A stretch of 64,000 nucleotides of DNA from NCBI GenBank assembly GCA_963733065.1, contig CAVTBT010000005.1, positions 248,001 to 312,000 on the forward strand, given 5' to 3'. The notes below the pieces were generated by a model. The model was not told where the DNA came from, did no database searches, and saw only the letters and a list, made by a program, of their open reading frames with translations. Shown in pieces: positions 9,199-19,797 of this stretch; positions within the stretch are counted from its first letter, which is position 1; each line of letters starts with the position of its first letter. Position numbers and translations under genes: made by a program. This DNA comes from CAVTBT01 sp963733065. GTDB taxonomy: Bacteria > Actinomycetota > Thermoleophilia > Gaiellales > Gaiellaceae.

Positions 9199-10442
9199 TC
9201 ACCGTCGCGCTGTGCGGTCCTGCGCGTCGCGGCACGCGTCGTCGAGGACTCGCGCCAGCTGGCGCGCGAGCTCGCGGCGCGAGAACCGCCGCAGGGCCTC
9301 CTCCCTGACCCGTTCACTCGGACCCAGAGTGCCGGCCGACCACGCGAGGTACAGGCGCTCCAAGGCCTCCTCGATCGCAGGCTGGTCGTCGGGTGCCGCG
9401 CAGATCCCGGCGCCGAGCTCCGCGACGAGCTGGGACCCGAGGTTGTCTTCAGGCGCGACGCACAGGATCGGGTGGCCGGTCGCCAGATACTCGTAGATCT
9501 TGCCCGTCGCGCTGCTGCCATCCGGGGGCTAGGTAGAGCAACAGGACGTCGGACGCCGCCATCTCGGCGAGCGCGCGGCGATGGTCGACGTATCCGCTCT
9601 GGCTCAGGGGCAGTCCTTCCGTGTCGAGGCCCGGCGCGAGTCTCCCGTGGCCGACGATCCGTAGCTCGATCTTCTCCCGGTCGATCGCGCCGCGCCCGAT
9701 GAGGTTGCGAAGGGCGGCGATCACGGGCGCTGCGTCGAGCGAGCCGTAAAGGGAGCCGACGTGCGCGATCCGCAGACGCGGCCGCGCACTCGCCGCCGTC
9801 AGCGGCAGCAGGTCGTCCGGGTCGACGCCGTTGGTGGATGATGATCGCTCCGCGGGTCGCTCGCGGCGACGCCGACGAGCTCGATGCTCTAGTCGGCGAC
9901 GACGAGCCGGCTCGCGGAGCGGACGATGCGCCGCTCGAGTCGCGTGCTCAGCCCCGCGAGCAGCGGCGGGCCTTGCGGATTGTGCGTCCACGCATCGCGG
10001 AAGTCGGCGACCCACGGCAGGCCGGTAAGGCGGCTGGCGATCAGGGCGACGGCGTGCGCCGACACCGGTGACGAGGTGCTGTAGATGACGTCCGGCCGGT
10101 ACCGCCGCACCGCGGCGAGCGCCTGCAGAAGAGGGCGCCGGGCGCCCAGCCGGCGAGCTCGTCGGGCCATGCCACGACGTCGGCGAGCGCGGTCGGTAGC
10201 CGCGCCCGCTCGAGCAGCGACGCCAGAGCCCACTTCACGAGGTACAGCGGCAGCTCCGGCGCCCGCAGGACGACGGCTTGCGGCGGCACGTCGGCCTCGA
10301 GCGACGGGTCCTTGCAGCGGCTGGAGGACGGCCGCGCGGTGACGACGATTGGCTCGAAGCCCTCGTCCGGCAGGTACTTGACGTGCTTGAGCGTTCTCTG
10401 GACTCCACCGCCCCCGAGCGGTGGGAAGTAGTAGGCGAGCAT
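9199..10442 (-). CDS. Glycosyltransferase family 4 (GT-B fold), several frameshifts
   Basis: The gene can be followed through four frames from ATG 10442 (LAYYFPPLGGGGVQRTLKHVKYL, the usual nucleotide-sugar GT4 N-terminus) through RPDVIYSTSSPVSAHAVAL and LPWVADFRDAW to NGVDPDDL and RIAHVGSLYGSLDAAP. It continues with LRIVGHGRLAP, ASDVLLLYLAP and finally GKIYEYLATGHPILCVAP and RFSRRELARQLARVL, ending at a TGA at 9199. The shifts fall near 10140, 9880, 9850 and 9530. Each half is family-like, so the gene is probably intact in the organism. It would add a sugar to the lipid-linked repeat unit on the cytoplasmic face. Confidence 0.8.
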
Positions 10443-10544
10443 CAGGACGCGTCTGTGCTTCGGAGCGCCGTGACGCTCGTCCGCTGCGCGGCCCGGCGCT
10501 CCATCGCCCTAGCATGCCGATGCCGCTGGCCGCGTGCAGGTTGC

Positions 10545-11138
10545 TTGACTGTTGAAACGGACGTGGAACACTGGGTCGGTGCTCGGCGAACTCGCAGCGC
10601 GGGCCGGCGTTGCCTCCCGAGAGGACAAGTGGCGGCTCTACCAGCAGCTGTTCCCGCCGCGTCCTTCGACGTCATCGCCCTGTTCGACGTGACGGAGCAC
10701 GTACCGAGGGCTGACCGGCAGAGCTTCCTGAACGAGGTCGGGCGGCTGGCGGCGGGTGACGCGATGCTCCTGCTCAGCACGCCTCACCCGCATCTGTCCG
10801 AGTGGATGCGCCACGAACGGCCGGACCTCATGCAGGTCGTCGACGAGCCCGTGCCGTTGACCGAGCTGATCGAGGCCCTCGAGCCACAGGGCTTCACGCT
10901 GACCCGCTACGTTGCGTTCGACATCGAGCGAACCGGTCCCCAGTATCAGTTCGCCGTCTTTCGTCGTGGTCTCGTGGCCGGACGGGAGTCGCAGTCGGCT
11001 CCGCAGGTGCGCCGACGCGTGCGCGTGCTCCACCACCGCCTCGTCCGCAAGACCATCCTCCCGGCCGCGGCGGCGTATGCCGCCGGACGCGGTCACCGCG
11101 GCGCGGCGTGGCGGCTCCTGCGGCCGCGGCGTCCCTAG
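10545..11138 (+). pseudogene. Truncated SAM-dependent methyltransferase lacking motif I
   Basis: From a possible TTG at 10545 the frame gives VETDVEHW, typical of the N-terminus of sugar-linked methyltransferases. About 25 residues later it is already at FDVIALFDVTEHVPRADRQ, LLLSTPHPHLSEW and PQYQFAVFRR. The glycine-rich SAM-binding motif I and the following acidic strand, normally some 50 residues between these two points, are absent. The bases in between can be read in another frame but do not supply the motif. Either an internal deletion has inactivated the gene or the assembly has lost bases. It ends three bases before the next glycosyltransferase start. The 100 bases upstream (10443-10544) show no gene. 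Confidence 0.55.
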
Positions 11139-11141
11139 CCC

Positions 11142-12290
11142 ATGCGAGTTCTGATCGTGCCGGAGTGGTACCCGTCGGCAGACCGTCCGTACTTCGGCGT
11201 GTTCTGCCGCGAGCAGGCCCGAGCCGTGGCGGCGGACCACGACGTCGTCGTCCTGACCTGGAGGGGCGATCCCGAGTTGCGGCGCCCCTTCCGCCTGGAG
11301 GACAGCGTCGAGGACGGCGTGCGCACCTTGCGGGTGCGCTTCTGGCACGTGCCGGTGCCGAAGCTGGACGGAGCAGCCAGGCTTGCAGGTTGTCTCGTCG
11401 CACTGTCGAGACTGCGGCGGTCGGCTGGCGCCCGACGTGATTCACGCCCACGAGTACCAGGCTGGTCGATCGGCCCTGCTGCTGGCCCGCTTGGCGCGCG
11501 CGCCGCGTCGTGGTGTCCGAGCACTACAGCGGATTCGCGCTGGGCACGATCTCGGAGCGCGAGCGGCGAGCGGGCGCGGCGGGTCTTCGAGCGCGCCGCG
11601 TTCGTGTGCCCGGACAGCCGCGACCTCGTTCGGCGGATCAGGCCGCTGGCGCCGACCGCGCCGGTTCGAGGCCGTTCCGAACTCCGTCGACACCGACGTC
11701 TTTCGCCCGCCGGAGGCGCGAGCGCCGGCGTGACGGCGGGCCGCTGCGGCTGGTGACGGTCGCTTCACTCGTGGAGATCAAGGGTCATCGCTTCCTGATC
11801 GAGGCGCTCGCCCAGCTCGCCCCCGGCGCGACGTGGAGCTGGACCTCCTGGGCGAGGGTCCGCTGCAAGGAGGAGCTGTCCGCACTGGCTCGGTCCCTCG
11901 GCCTCGAGAGACGGATCAGGTTCCACGGGACGCGATCGCACCGATGAGATCGCCGCCGCGCTGCGCGACGCGGACATCTTCGTCCTGCCGAGCCTGTGGG
12001 AGAACATGCCTTGCGCGCTGCTCGAGGCGCTGGCGTGCGGGCTGCCGTCGGTTGCGACCCGCGTCGGAGACGTGCCCGAGGTGCTGGACGAGGACGCGGG
12101 GGTGGTCGTCGCCGAGGGCTCCGCGCAAGAGCTCGCGGCAGGGATCGCGGCGGTCGAGTCGCGTCTCGATCGCTACGACAGAGGACGCATCGCCGCGCGC
12201 GCGAGAGCGAGGTACGGGAACGCCGCCGTGAGCAGCCGCTGGACAGAGGTGTATTCGGCGGCAGTGGCGAGCACGAAGCACGCGTCTTGA
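11142..12290 (+). CDS. Glycosyltransferase family 4, heavily frameshifted
   Basis: ATG 11142 opens RVLIVPEWYPSADRPYFGVF, the GT4 N-terminus. The reading must change frame repeatedly (near 11400, 11500, 11580, 11650, 11740, 11850 and 11935) to follow conserved segments: DVIHAHEYQAGRSALLL, SEHYSGFALGTIS, AVPNSVDTDVFRPPE, LRLVTVASLVEIKGHRFLIEAL, DIFVLPSLWENMPCALLEALACGLPSVAT, and a C-terminal WTEVYSAAV. The E-x7-E signature (ENMPCALLE) of retaining GT4 enzymes is present. The stop TGA at 12288-12290 overlaps the TTG of the flippase. So many single-base shifts in a conserved gene point to sequence error. Confidence 0.75.
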
Positions 12291-13820
12291 GCGGCTCCTC
12301 CGCGAAGGGCACGCTGACCCAAGGCATCGCCTTCGGCACGCTCACGTTCGCAGCCACCGCCCTCCTGGGGCTTGCGTCGAGCGTCGTGGTGGCGCGGCTC
12401 TACGGGGTCGACGTCGTCGGGCAGTACGCCCTCGCCTACGCGCCGGTGGGGGCCGTATGGGTCCTGTCGACGGTCCGCGAGCAGCCGGCGTTCGTCAGGG
12501 CGGTGGCGACGTTGCCGCCGCGCGACCCGCGCGCGACGGGCCTGCTCGCGGCCGTCTTCACCTTCTCGTCGGCGTTGACGGCGGTCGTGTGCGCGATCGC
12601 TGCGGGAGTCACGTACCTGGTCTTCAGGGGCCCGTTCGACCAGCCGGAGCTGTTCGGGCTCACGCTGATCGCACTCGCCGGGTACCTGCTGCTGACGAAC
12701 CCATGCTGGAATCTCGACAGCGTCCTGATCGCGTACCGCGCGGCTCATCAGCTGTTCTGGCTGCGGCTGCACCAGGCCATCGCTTACCTGGTGCTCGCCG
12801 TCGGCGCGACCGTCGTCTCCACGAGCGCGCGAGCGCTGGTCCTCGCGACGGCGCTCTCGTGGCTCTCGCCGCTCGTCCACCGCCTGCTCGTCCTGCACAG
12901 GTGGATAACCCTTCGCGTCACACGGGACACGATGAGGGAAGGCTTCGGAGAACTGCCCGATCTGCTTCGTTTCGGGATCCGCCTGACGCCGGGCTCGCTC
13001 GCTCTGGGCGTGAGCGAGGAGATCCCCACGTGGTCGCTCGGCGCCCTGGCTTCGGTGCCCGACGTCGGCGCCTACAACCGTGCATGGACGCTCGCGCGCC
13101 GCATGCTCGACGCCATCCCGCGGTTGAACGAGATGCTCCTTCCCACTCTCGTCGAGCGCCGCTCACGTGAGGATTGGGCCGGGTTCGACAGGGGCCTGAT
13201 CGACACGCTGCGCTACCTGTCGATCTTCCTGCTGCTGCCGGCAGCCGTGGCGGGCGGCGCCGCGCAGGGCGTGCTGGCGATCTTCGGACCGGGGTTCGGG
13301 CTCGCGGCGTCGGCGCTGCCGCTGCTGCTGCTCGTGCCCGCGCTGTCGGGGATGAGCGGCGTGCTCGGGTACGCACTGCTCGCGCACGATCGCCCGACTG
13401 CGACCACCGTCGCGCTCCTGCTGCGGGCGGCGCTGACAGCTCCCTCTGTCATCCTCCTGACGATTGCGTTCGGCATCACGGGCGCGGCGATCGGCATGGT
13501 CATCGGCTGCGTCGGGCAACTCGCCCTTCAGACATGGATGACCCGACCGTACTTGCGCGGCAGCTTCTGGCGCCTGTGGCCGCCACGACAGGTGGTCGGC
13601 GCTCGCGCTCGCCTACGCGGCGGCCTTCCTCGTCGCGCGGTCGATGGACCCCGGAACCGCCGACGTCGTACGACTGCTCGCCGACCTGGTCGCCGCCTCG
13701 CTCGTCTACTTCGCAGTCCTCATCCTCGGCGGCGGTGTCCTGCCGCGAGACAGGGAACGTGTCCGCGCCATCAGGGTGCGCATGACCCAGAGCCTCCCGC
13801 GCGGCGACGTGTCGGCGTGA
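12287..13820 (+). CDS. Polysaccharide flippase of the Wzx/MOP family, frameshifted near the 3' end
   Basis: The TTG at 12287 overlaps the upstream stop (TTGA), so the gene is coupled to the glycosyltransferase. The product has about twelve hydrophobic spans, beginning with GIAFGTLTFAATALLGLASSVVVARLYG and VGQYALAYAPVGAVWVLS, the pattern of polysaccharide biosynthesis export proteins. A cytoplasmic segment TREGFGELPDLLRFGIRLTPGSL-like precedes the second half. The frame is lost near 13600 and the +1 frame continues LALAYAAAFLVARSMDP and LVYFAVLILGGGVLPRDRERV to TGA 13818-13820. It should flip the undecaprenyl-linked repeat unit to the outer face for the polymerase at 15909. Confidence 0.85.
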
Positions 13821-13839
13821 CCGAGGCGGTTCTCGACCG

Positions 13840-14944
13840 GTGACGGTGCTTGCTGCGCGCGAGAGGCGGCTCGTGGAAGTCGTCGTCCTGCTCGTCATCG
13901 GCGGCGCAGGCATCGCCCTCGCCGTGTGGCTCGCGAACCACCGCACCCCCTCGACGGCGCCGCCAACGAGCCCGTCCAGCGGCCGGACCAAGCCACGCCC
14001 GCCGGTGCCGCGGCTGTTCTCCCGCGACAGCATCTGGAACGCGCCGGTCCCGCCGGACGCGCCGGTGGACCCGACCTCACCCCAGCTCGTCGCCCGGCTT
14101 GCGACCGAGATCCGACGGGAGTTGAAGGCAGGCATCGGGCCACACATCGCCACGAGCGTCGCCAGCACGCCGCTCTACGTCGTCGAGCGCGGGCAGCGAC
14201 GCGTGCGGGTCATCCTGGACCGCACCAGACACTCCCGGCGCGCAGGCGCTGGCGCGCGCCCTGAGGTCGGTCCCGATCCCGGCGGGCGCACGACCGGCTG
14301 CAGGAAGCGACGCGCACCTGGTCGTCTGGCAGCCCTCCACCGACAGCATGTGGGAGCTCTTCGGCGCCGTCCGCAGGCCGGACGGCTGGCACGCACGCTG
14401 GGGCGGCGCGATGCAGCGCGTGTCGCAGAGCCCCGGGTACTACACGCCGTCGGCATGGCCCGGAGCGGCGTACACGTGGGGAGCCACGGCCACGAGCCTC
14501 CCCGTCGCCGGCGGAACCGTGGTCGCCGCGGAGCTGCACGCGGGGCGGATCGACCACGCGCTGGCGATCGCGCTGCCTTCCCCGCGGGCGGGCGAGTTCG
14601 CATGGCCGGCGCAGAGGAGCGACGGCACCGGCGGCCCGCGAGAGATCCCGGAGGGCGCGCGCCTGCGTCTCGACCCGCAGCTCGACGTTGCGTCCCTCGA
14701 CCTCCCGCCGCTCACGCTGATGCTCGCGCGGGCAGCCCAGCGCTACGGGATGATCGTGCGTGACCAGACGCATCGCGCGGTCGGGCTCTACTTCGAGGAC
14801 CCGACGCCGTCGGGACGAGACCACCCCTACCGTTCCGTCTTCGCCGGGATGTCGTCGAACGAAGTGCTGACGGCCTTCCCGTGGGGCCACCTGCAGGTGC
14901 TACGCATGCAGCTGTGCACACGGACGCCGTGCCTCGGCCCGTGA
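13840..14944 (+). CDS. Secreted or membrane-anchored protein of unknown function (paralogue B), frameshifted
   Basis: The GTG at 13840 is followed by a single hydrophobic anchor or signal segment (VEVVVLLVIGGAGIALAVWLA), a proline/serine-rich linker, then LFSRDSIWNAPVPPDAPVDPTSPQLV, parallel to LFAPSSVWNAPL in the gene at 7077. The frame changes near 14215. The remainder (WQPSTDSMWELF, WGGAMQRVSQSPGYYTPSAWPGA, WGATATSLPVAGG, RIDHALAIALPSPRAGEF, IPEGARLRLDP, RYGMIVRDQTHRAVGLYFEDP) aligns throughout with paralogue A. Function is unknown. Two copies inside one exopolysaccharide locus suggest polymer processing, anchoring or binding outside the membrane. Confidence 0.72.
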
Positions 14945-15049
14945 GGCGGCCCGACGGGAGGGAGGCGGCGCGCCGTGCGGTACCCTCGCCGGGCGAGGAG
15001 GCCTTCGGGCGGTGGCCGCGACAATCGCTCTTGACGTCGAGGAGGCGCG

Positions 15050-15912
15050 CTGGGTACCCCCAGGCTTGATTCCGCAGCCGCGACCACGGCCGCAGGCTCG
15101 TACCGCGGACGGCTGCGGCCCGAAGATGCGCTGCGCGCACACTGGGTGACCGTCCTCGTCCCCGTCGTCGTACTCGTAGCCGCGGCTGTCGCTCTCGGGC
15201 TCGTGCGACAGCCCGAGTACACGGCGAAGGCGCGCCTCTCCGTCGGCCCAACATTCGTCGACAATCCGGCGGCCGTGCCGGGGTTCTCCAGGCGAGCCTG
15301 GCGCTCGCCTCCAACTACAGCCGCATGATCGGCGCCACGGCCGTTCTCGAGCGGGCGCACCGGGTGGCGGACGTGAGCGACGGCTCACTGGCGGCGACGC
15401 CCATCGCGGGCAGCACGCTGATCTCGGTGTCGGCAACGGCCGATTCCGCCGACGCGGCGGTCAGGCTGGCGAACGCCGGGAGTACGGCTCTCGCGCGGTA
15501 CGTCAACGGTCGGATTCGCACGGGCCAGAGCGTCGCGACAGCCCGTGCGGCGTTCACGGCCGCGGCGCTCGACTACCAGAGCAAGGTCGACGCGCAGAGC
15601 GAGCTGGACCGGTCGTACGAGTCGAACCCGACCGACACGGCGCGTGCGGCGCGTGACCGCGGCGCGGCCGCGACGCAGGCGGCGCTCCTGCGCCGCGACG
15701 CCCTCGGTGCGGCGTACCAGCGGCTCGTCGAGTCCGGCACCTCCTCTCCGAGGATCGAGTCCTTCAGCCGCGCCGCCGCCGCGACGAGCGACCGCCGGTC
15801 GACTCTCCAGCTCCTCGTCGTCATCGCCGTCGTCTCGGGGCTGGCGATCGGCGCGGCGCTCGCCCTGCTGCGCGCCGGCCGGCGAGCCACGCGCGCCGCT
15901 GCCGCAGGGTGA
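15050..15912 (+). CDS. Chain-length determinant / Wzz-like polysaccharide co-polymerase, frameshifted
   Basis: The N-terminal part, before a shift near 15290, has RPEDALRAHWVTVLVPVVVLVAAAVALGLV as the first membrane span and then QPEYTAKARLSVGP, the Wzz hallmark. The second frame has SLALASNYSRMIGA, AGSTLISVSATADSADAAVRLANA, a long helical stretch rich in Ala and Arg (residues about 130-220), and a second span LQLLVVIAVVSGLAIGAALALLRAG. Two spans enclosing a periplasmic helical domain are the classical topology. No ATG/GTG/TTG follows the good ribosome site GAGGAGG at 15039-15045, so the start (CTG at 15050 or a corrupted codon) is uncertain. There is no C-terminal tyrosine-kinase domain. The last four bases overlap the polymerase (GTGA). 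Confidence 0.68.
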
Positions 15913-17363
15913 CCATCCGCCGTCTGGCGTGGCCGCTCGCACTCTTCGTCGGGGCGGCGATCGTGACGGTCCTCGCACGCGCGTCGGCCGCGCCGCTCGA
16001 CGACGCTGCCCCGCTGTTCCAGACCGCGATGCTCGCCGCGGCGGGGGCCGCGGCGCTGTACCTCGCGTGGATGCTGCCTCCGGCCTGGCCCCTGACCGCC
16101 GGCATCGTGCTCAGTCCGCTCGCCGGCAACTGGGGCCTGCTCGGCTTTCCCAGCGGCTTCTCGCCCGACCGTCTGCTCCTCGTCGCCGGTGTGGCGGCGG
16201 TACTGCTCCGTGCCCCGGGCGCACGCGATCTGCCCCGACCCCGGATGACCATGACACATGCCGTGCTGGGGCTCGTCCTTGGGTATGCGGTCGTGTCGGC
16301 CGCGGTCGTCGGCACGCTATTCGAGAAGACCGCCTTTTTTCGCCTGTTCGACTCGTTCGGCGTCCTGCCGTTCCTCGTCTTCCTCGTGGCCCCGTCTGCG
16401 TTCGGGACGGAGGAGAGCCGTTCGATCCTCCTGGCGGGCCTCGTCGGCCTCGGCGCGTACCTCGGGTTCACGGCCCTCGTCGAAGCCGCAGGCGTATCCG
16501 AGCTGGTCTTCCCGCGCTTCATCCTCGACGCCGCTGCCGAGGGCGACGGCCGCGCGTTCGGCGTGTTCCTCGAGCCCGTCTCGAACGGGATGGGCCTGTT
16601 CGCCTGCGCCGTTGCGTCGTGCATCGCCTTCGCGGCGTGGCGGAGCACTCCGGCGAGGGCTCTCGCCGCAGCGACCGCCGTGCTCTGCACGGCGGGAACC
16701 TTCTTCACGCTCCAGCGCTCCGTCTGGATCGGCGCCGGGGCGGGGGCCGTCGTCGGAGGGGTGATCGCCGCGCAGCGGACACGTCGGTGGGGCCGCGCCC
16801 TCGCCGTCGGCGTCGGCCTGATCGCCGGCACCGCGTTGATCGCCGGCATCGCGTTCCTGTCCGTGCCGGGGTTCTCCGAGCGCGTGTACAACCGGGCCTC
16901 CGACCAGGAGACGATCTGGGACCGCCAGAACCTCGCGATCGCCTCCCGGAACATGATCGAGGCGCGCCCGCTCTTCGGCTTCGGCTGGAGCACGTTCGAG
17001 CGGGAGAGCCTCGACTACTTCGAGCAGAGCCCCGACTTCCCGCTCAACCCCGGCCTCGCCTCCAGCGCCACGACGAGCGGGACGTTCTCCGTCCACAACC
17101 GCTTCCTCGAGTACGCAGCCACGCTCGGCCTCGCCGGGACTGCCCTCTGGGTGCTGGGCCTGCTGCTGGCGATCGCCGGAGCCGTCCGCGCGCGCGGCTC
17201 GCCGGAGTTCGAGCGGTGGCGCATCGGACTGGTACCCGTGCTGATCTTCTACCTCGTGATCTCGAACGCCGTTCCGCCCTCGCTCTTCCCGACCCTCGCC
17301 CTGTGGCTGTGGCTGGGCGTCGTCTGGTCGGGCTATCCCGCGCGCCTCCGAGAGGCTCACTGA
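15909..17363 (+). CDS. O-antigen ligase/polymerase (Wzy/WaaL superfamily)
   Basis: GTG 15909 overlaps the stop of the Wzz-like gene. The 484-residue product has about eleven membrane spans and the large periplasmic loop between late spans that characterises this family, with FSERVYNRASDQETIWDRQNL, RPLFGFGWSTFERES and the FSVHNRFLEYAATLGLAG segment (HN.fLe...e.GlvG). It should polymerise repeat units using the undecaprenyl-linked precursors flipped by the protein at 12287. The frame is intact. The stop at 17361-17363 faces the convergent glycosyltransferase with almost no gap. Confidence 0.88.
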   Translation: MTIRRLAWPLALFVGAAIVTVLARASAAPLDDAAPLFQTAMLAAAGAAALYLAWMLPPAWPLTAGIVLSPLAGNWGLLGFPSGFSPDRLLLVAGVAAVLLRAPGARDLPRPRMTMTHAVLGLVLGYAVVSAAVVGTLFEKTAFFRLFDSFGVLPFLVFLVAPSAFGTEESRSILLAGLVGLGAYLGFTALVEAAGVSELVFPRFILDAAAEGDGRAFGVFLEPVSNGMGLFACAVASCIAFAAWRSTPARALAAATAVLCTAGTFFTLQRSVWIGAGAGAVVGGVIAAQRTRRWGRALAVGVGLIAGTALIAGIAFLSVPGFSERVYNRASDQETIWDRQNLAIASRNMIEARPLFGFGWSTFERESLDYFEQSPDFPLNPGLASSATTSGTFSVHNRFLEYAATLGLAGTALWVLGLLLAIAGAVRARGSPEFERWRIGLVPVLIFYLVISNAVPPSLFPTLALWLWLGVVWSGYPARLREAH

Positions 17364-18605
17364 GACCGCGCCGGGGGCGCGATCCGCGAAGAGCCGCGCG
17401 AGCTCCCGCGCGTTGCGGTGCACGTCGTACTCGCTCTCGACCCGTCGTCGCCCCGCGCGGCCCAGTGCGCTTCGCAGCTCGGGGTCGCGGAGGAGCCGGG
17501 CGAGGCGCTCCGCGAGCTCGTCGGCTCTGCCCGGACGTACGAGAAAGCCGCTCACGGCGTCCTCCACGAGCTCCGGAATGCCCCCGAGCGCCGTCGTCAC
17601 GACCGGGATCTCCATCGCCATCGCTTCCATCAGCACGATCGGAACGCCCTCGGCGAAGCTCGGCAGGCAGAAGACGTCGCAGGCGGCGTAGTAGTCCCGA
17701 ATGCGGTCGCCGGCAACGGCGCCGACGAAGGTCACCTGGTCGGACAGCCCGAGTCGCTCGGCAACCGCGACGGCCGTCGCCCGGCTCGGGCCATCGCCGA
17801 CGAAGACAAGACTAGGGCGCTGACCACCGTCGGCGAGCAGCGCGAGCGCGTGCAGGAGCACGACCTTGCCCTTCATCGGATCGACGCGCCCGATCGTGAG
17901 GATCTGCGGTGTTCCGGCCGGCCTCCTCGCAGGCGGAGCGAAATCGTCGGTGTCGACACCGCAGCGGACGACGACGAGCTTGTCCCACAGCTCCTCCGGC
18001 ACGAACGCCATCACCTGGCTGCGCGTGAAGTCGCTGATACAGGCGAGGAAGCTCGCGCTGGCCGCGCGCACCGCGAGCCGCTCTCGCCGGACGTCGTAGA
18101 ACTCCTTCGAGCCGTGCACGGTCTGGCTCCAGGACCAGGACTCCTGTGCGCGCCGGCCGGCGTTGGCGAACTCCACCGCGAGCAGCGCGACCATGGGCGC
18201 GGTCCCGTCGAGGTGGGCGTGGACGTGCCGCAGCCCACGCCTGCGGCACGCGTCCCAGAGCACGATCGCCTCGACGAACCAGGTGAGGCCGAGCACACGC
18301 CGGCGAAGCCCGGCCGACGACAGGGCGAGCGCGCGCCAAAGCGTGGCGACGTACGCGGCCGGCGCGTGCGCGAGGCCCCGCAGATGTGCGCGCAGCAGAC
18401 GCCCCGGCGAGGGCGGGAGCAGCGCGTCGGTGCGCTGCCACTCCTCCCTGTCGGCCTCCGAGAGAAGGTCGCCTTCGCCGCTCCGCCAGATCGAGAACGT
18501 CTCCACCTCCACGCCGAGCCGGCGCAGCGCGCGCACCTCCCGCAGGACGAAGGTGTGCGTGACGGCCGGGTACCGTCCCGTCAGGTAGGCGACGCGCACG
18601 GCCAC
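17357..18605 (-). CDS. Glycosyltransferase family 4, probable frameshift at the C-terminus
   Basis: Starts at GTG 18605 or 18599, eight to fourteen bases after the upstream GT stop. RVAYLTGRYPAVTHTFVLREV is the N-terminal GT4 pattern of colanic-acid-type transferases. Further segments are RHVHAHLDGTAPMVALLA, SQTVHGSKEFYDV, ISDFTRSQVM, VRCGVDTDDFAPP, ILTIGRVDPMKGKVVLLHAL, VFVGDGPSRA and CDVFCLPSFAEGVPIVLMEAMAMEIPVVTT with the E-x7-E pair. In the main frame there is no stop until well inside the opposite polymerase gene. A one-base shift just before 17360 would give TGA at 17357-17359, next to the polymerase stop, which is the more natural end. Confidence 0.82.
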
Positions 18606-18613
18606 GGCGCGCG

Positions 18614-19739
18614 CTACCGCCCGCAGGCGACGATCGCCGCCTCGACCGCCTCGAGGTACCCGTGTGCCGCGGCATCCGGCGTCCGACTGCGCGAGGCCTC
18701 GTGCGCCGCTTCGCCCATGCGCGCCCGCAGGTCGGGCTGCGCGGCGAGGCGTGCGATCGCCGTGGCAAGGGCCGCTCCGTCGGACGGGTCGACGACGAAG
18801 CCGTTGACGCCGTCGAGGACGAAATCCTCGGTCGCGCCGCCCAGCGGCGAGGCGATCAACGGTAGACCTGCGGCAGCCGCCTCGAGGACGACGATCCCGA
18901 ACGGGTCGTCCAGCGTCGGGAACGCGAAGGCGTCGGCCTCGGCGTAGAGCGAGGGCAGGTCCGGCTGGTCGACGAAGCCGCGCCAGCTGACCGGCACGTC
19001 GAGCCCAGCTGCCAGCGACCTGAGCCGCGCCTCCTCGGGGCCGCTTCCGCCGACGATCAGGGTCACGGCCGTGCCGCCCGCGCGCGCTCTGGCCACCGCC
19101 CGAAGGAGCAGGTCCACGCCCTTGCGCGGTATGAGCCGACCGACGGTCAGAAGCCGGAGAGCGGCTCCTCCGGTCGCGCGGCGCTCTCCCGCGACGCGCC
19201 AGAAGGGCTCGATGCGGGTGGCGTGAGGCGCCCGGAAGACGCGCTGCGGCAGAAAGCCGATCTCGACGAGACGCCGTTCCGCGGGCTCGCTGTTGCCGAT
19301 CGCTCCCCAGGCGACGCGGGCGAACACTCGCCTCGCGAGGCGCTGCTCGGGTCCGAGCCTCGCCTCCGAGCGGCTCGTCCCGTCGCTCTGGATGAGCAGC
19401 GGCACGCGAGCGGCCCGCCCGTAGGCGGCTGCGTAGAGAGACGGGAACGAGTACCCGCCGCTGATGATCGCCTGCGGCCGGGCCCGCTGAAGAGCGGCGA
19501 GGATGCGCGGGCTCGGGTAGTAGTCGGTCGCATCGTGAGACGCTCCGCCGCACGATCAAGCCGCCGATGATCTCGTGACGGAACGGCAGTCCCTCGTCGA
19601 ATCGCCACGGCTGTCCGCGCGTTCCGCCGTGCGAGCAGAACAACACGGTCAGGTCGCAGCCCCGCGCGAGCGCGTCGAGCACCGCCACCATGTACGGCGT
19701 GACGACGTCGGTCAGGAACGCGATCCGACGCTTGCCCAT
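18614..19739 (-). CDS. Glycosyltransferase family 4, one frameshift
   Basis: ATG 19739 gives GKRRIAFLTDVVTPYMVAVLDALA and LTVLFCSHGGTRGQPWRFDEGLP, an N-terminal Rossmann domain. The frame shifts near 19550 and resumes as SEPAERRLVEIGFLPQRVFRAPHAT, LRLLTVGRLIPRKGVDLLLRAV, LIVGGSGPEEARL, SWRGFVDQPDLPSLYAEADAFAFPTLDDPFGIVVLEAAAAGLP, with the F/E-x7-E GT4 signature. TAG ends it at 18614, and the next transferase starts about eight bases on. The gap to the divergent WecG gene at 19798 is 58 bases and probably holds both promoters. Confidence 0.85.
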
Positions 19740-19797
19740 CCGGCGAAAACCGTAGTCGATAATCCTGTCCCGGACGTCGTCCGAAGCTGCCAGTCGC

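Noticed and set aside
11142..12290. Programmed frameshifting in the glycosyltransferase
   Set aside because: At least six shifts in one gene, with no slippery sequence or stem-loop pattern, cannot be programmed; sequence error is simpler.
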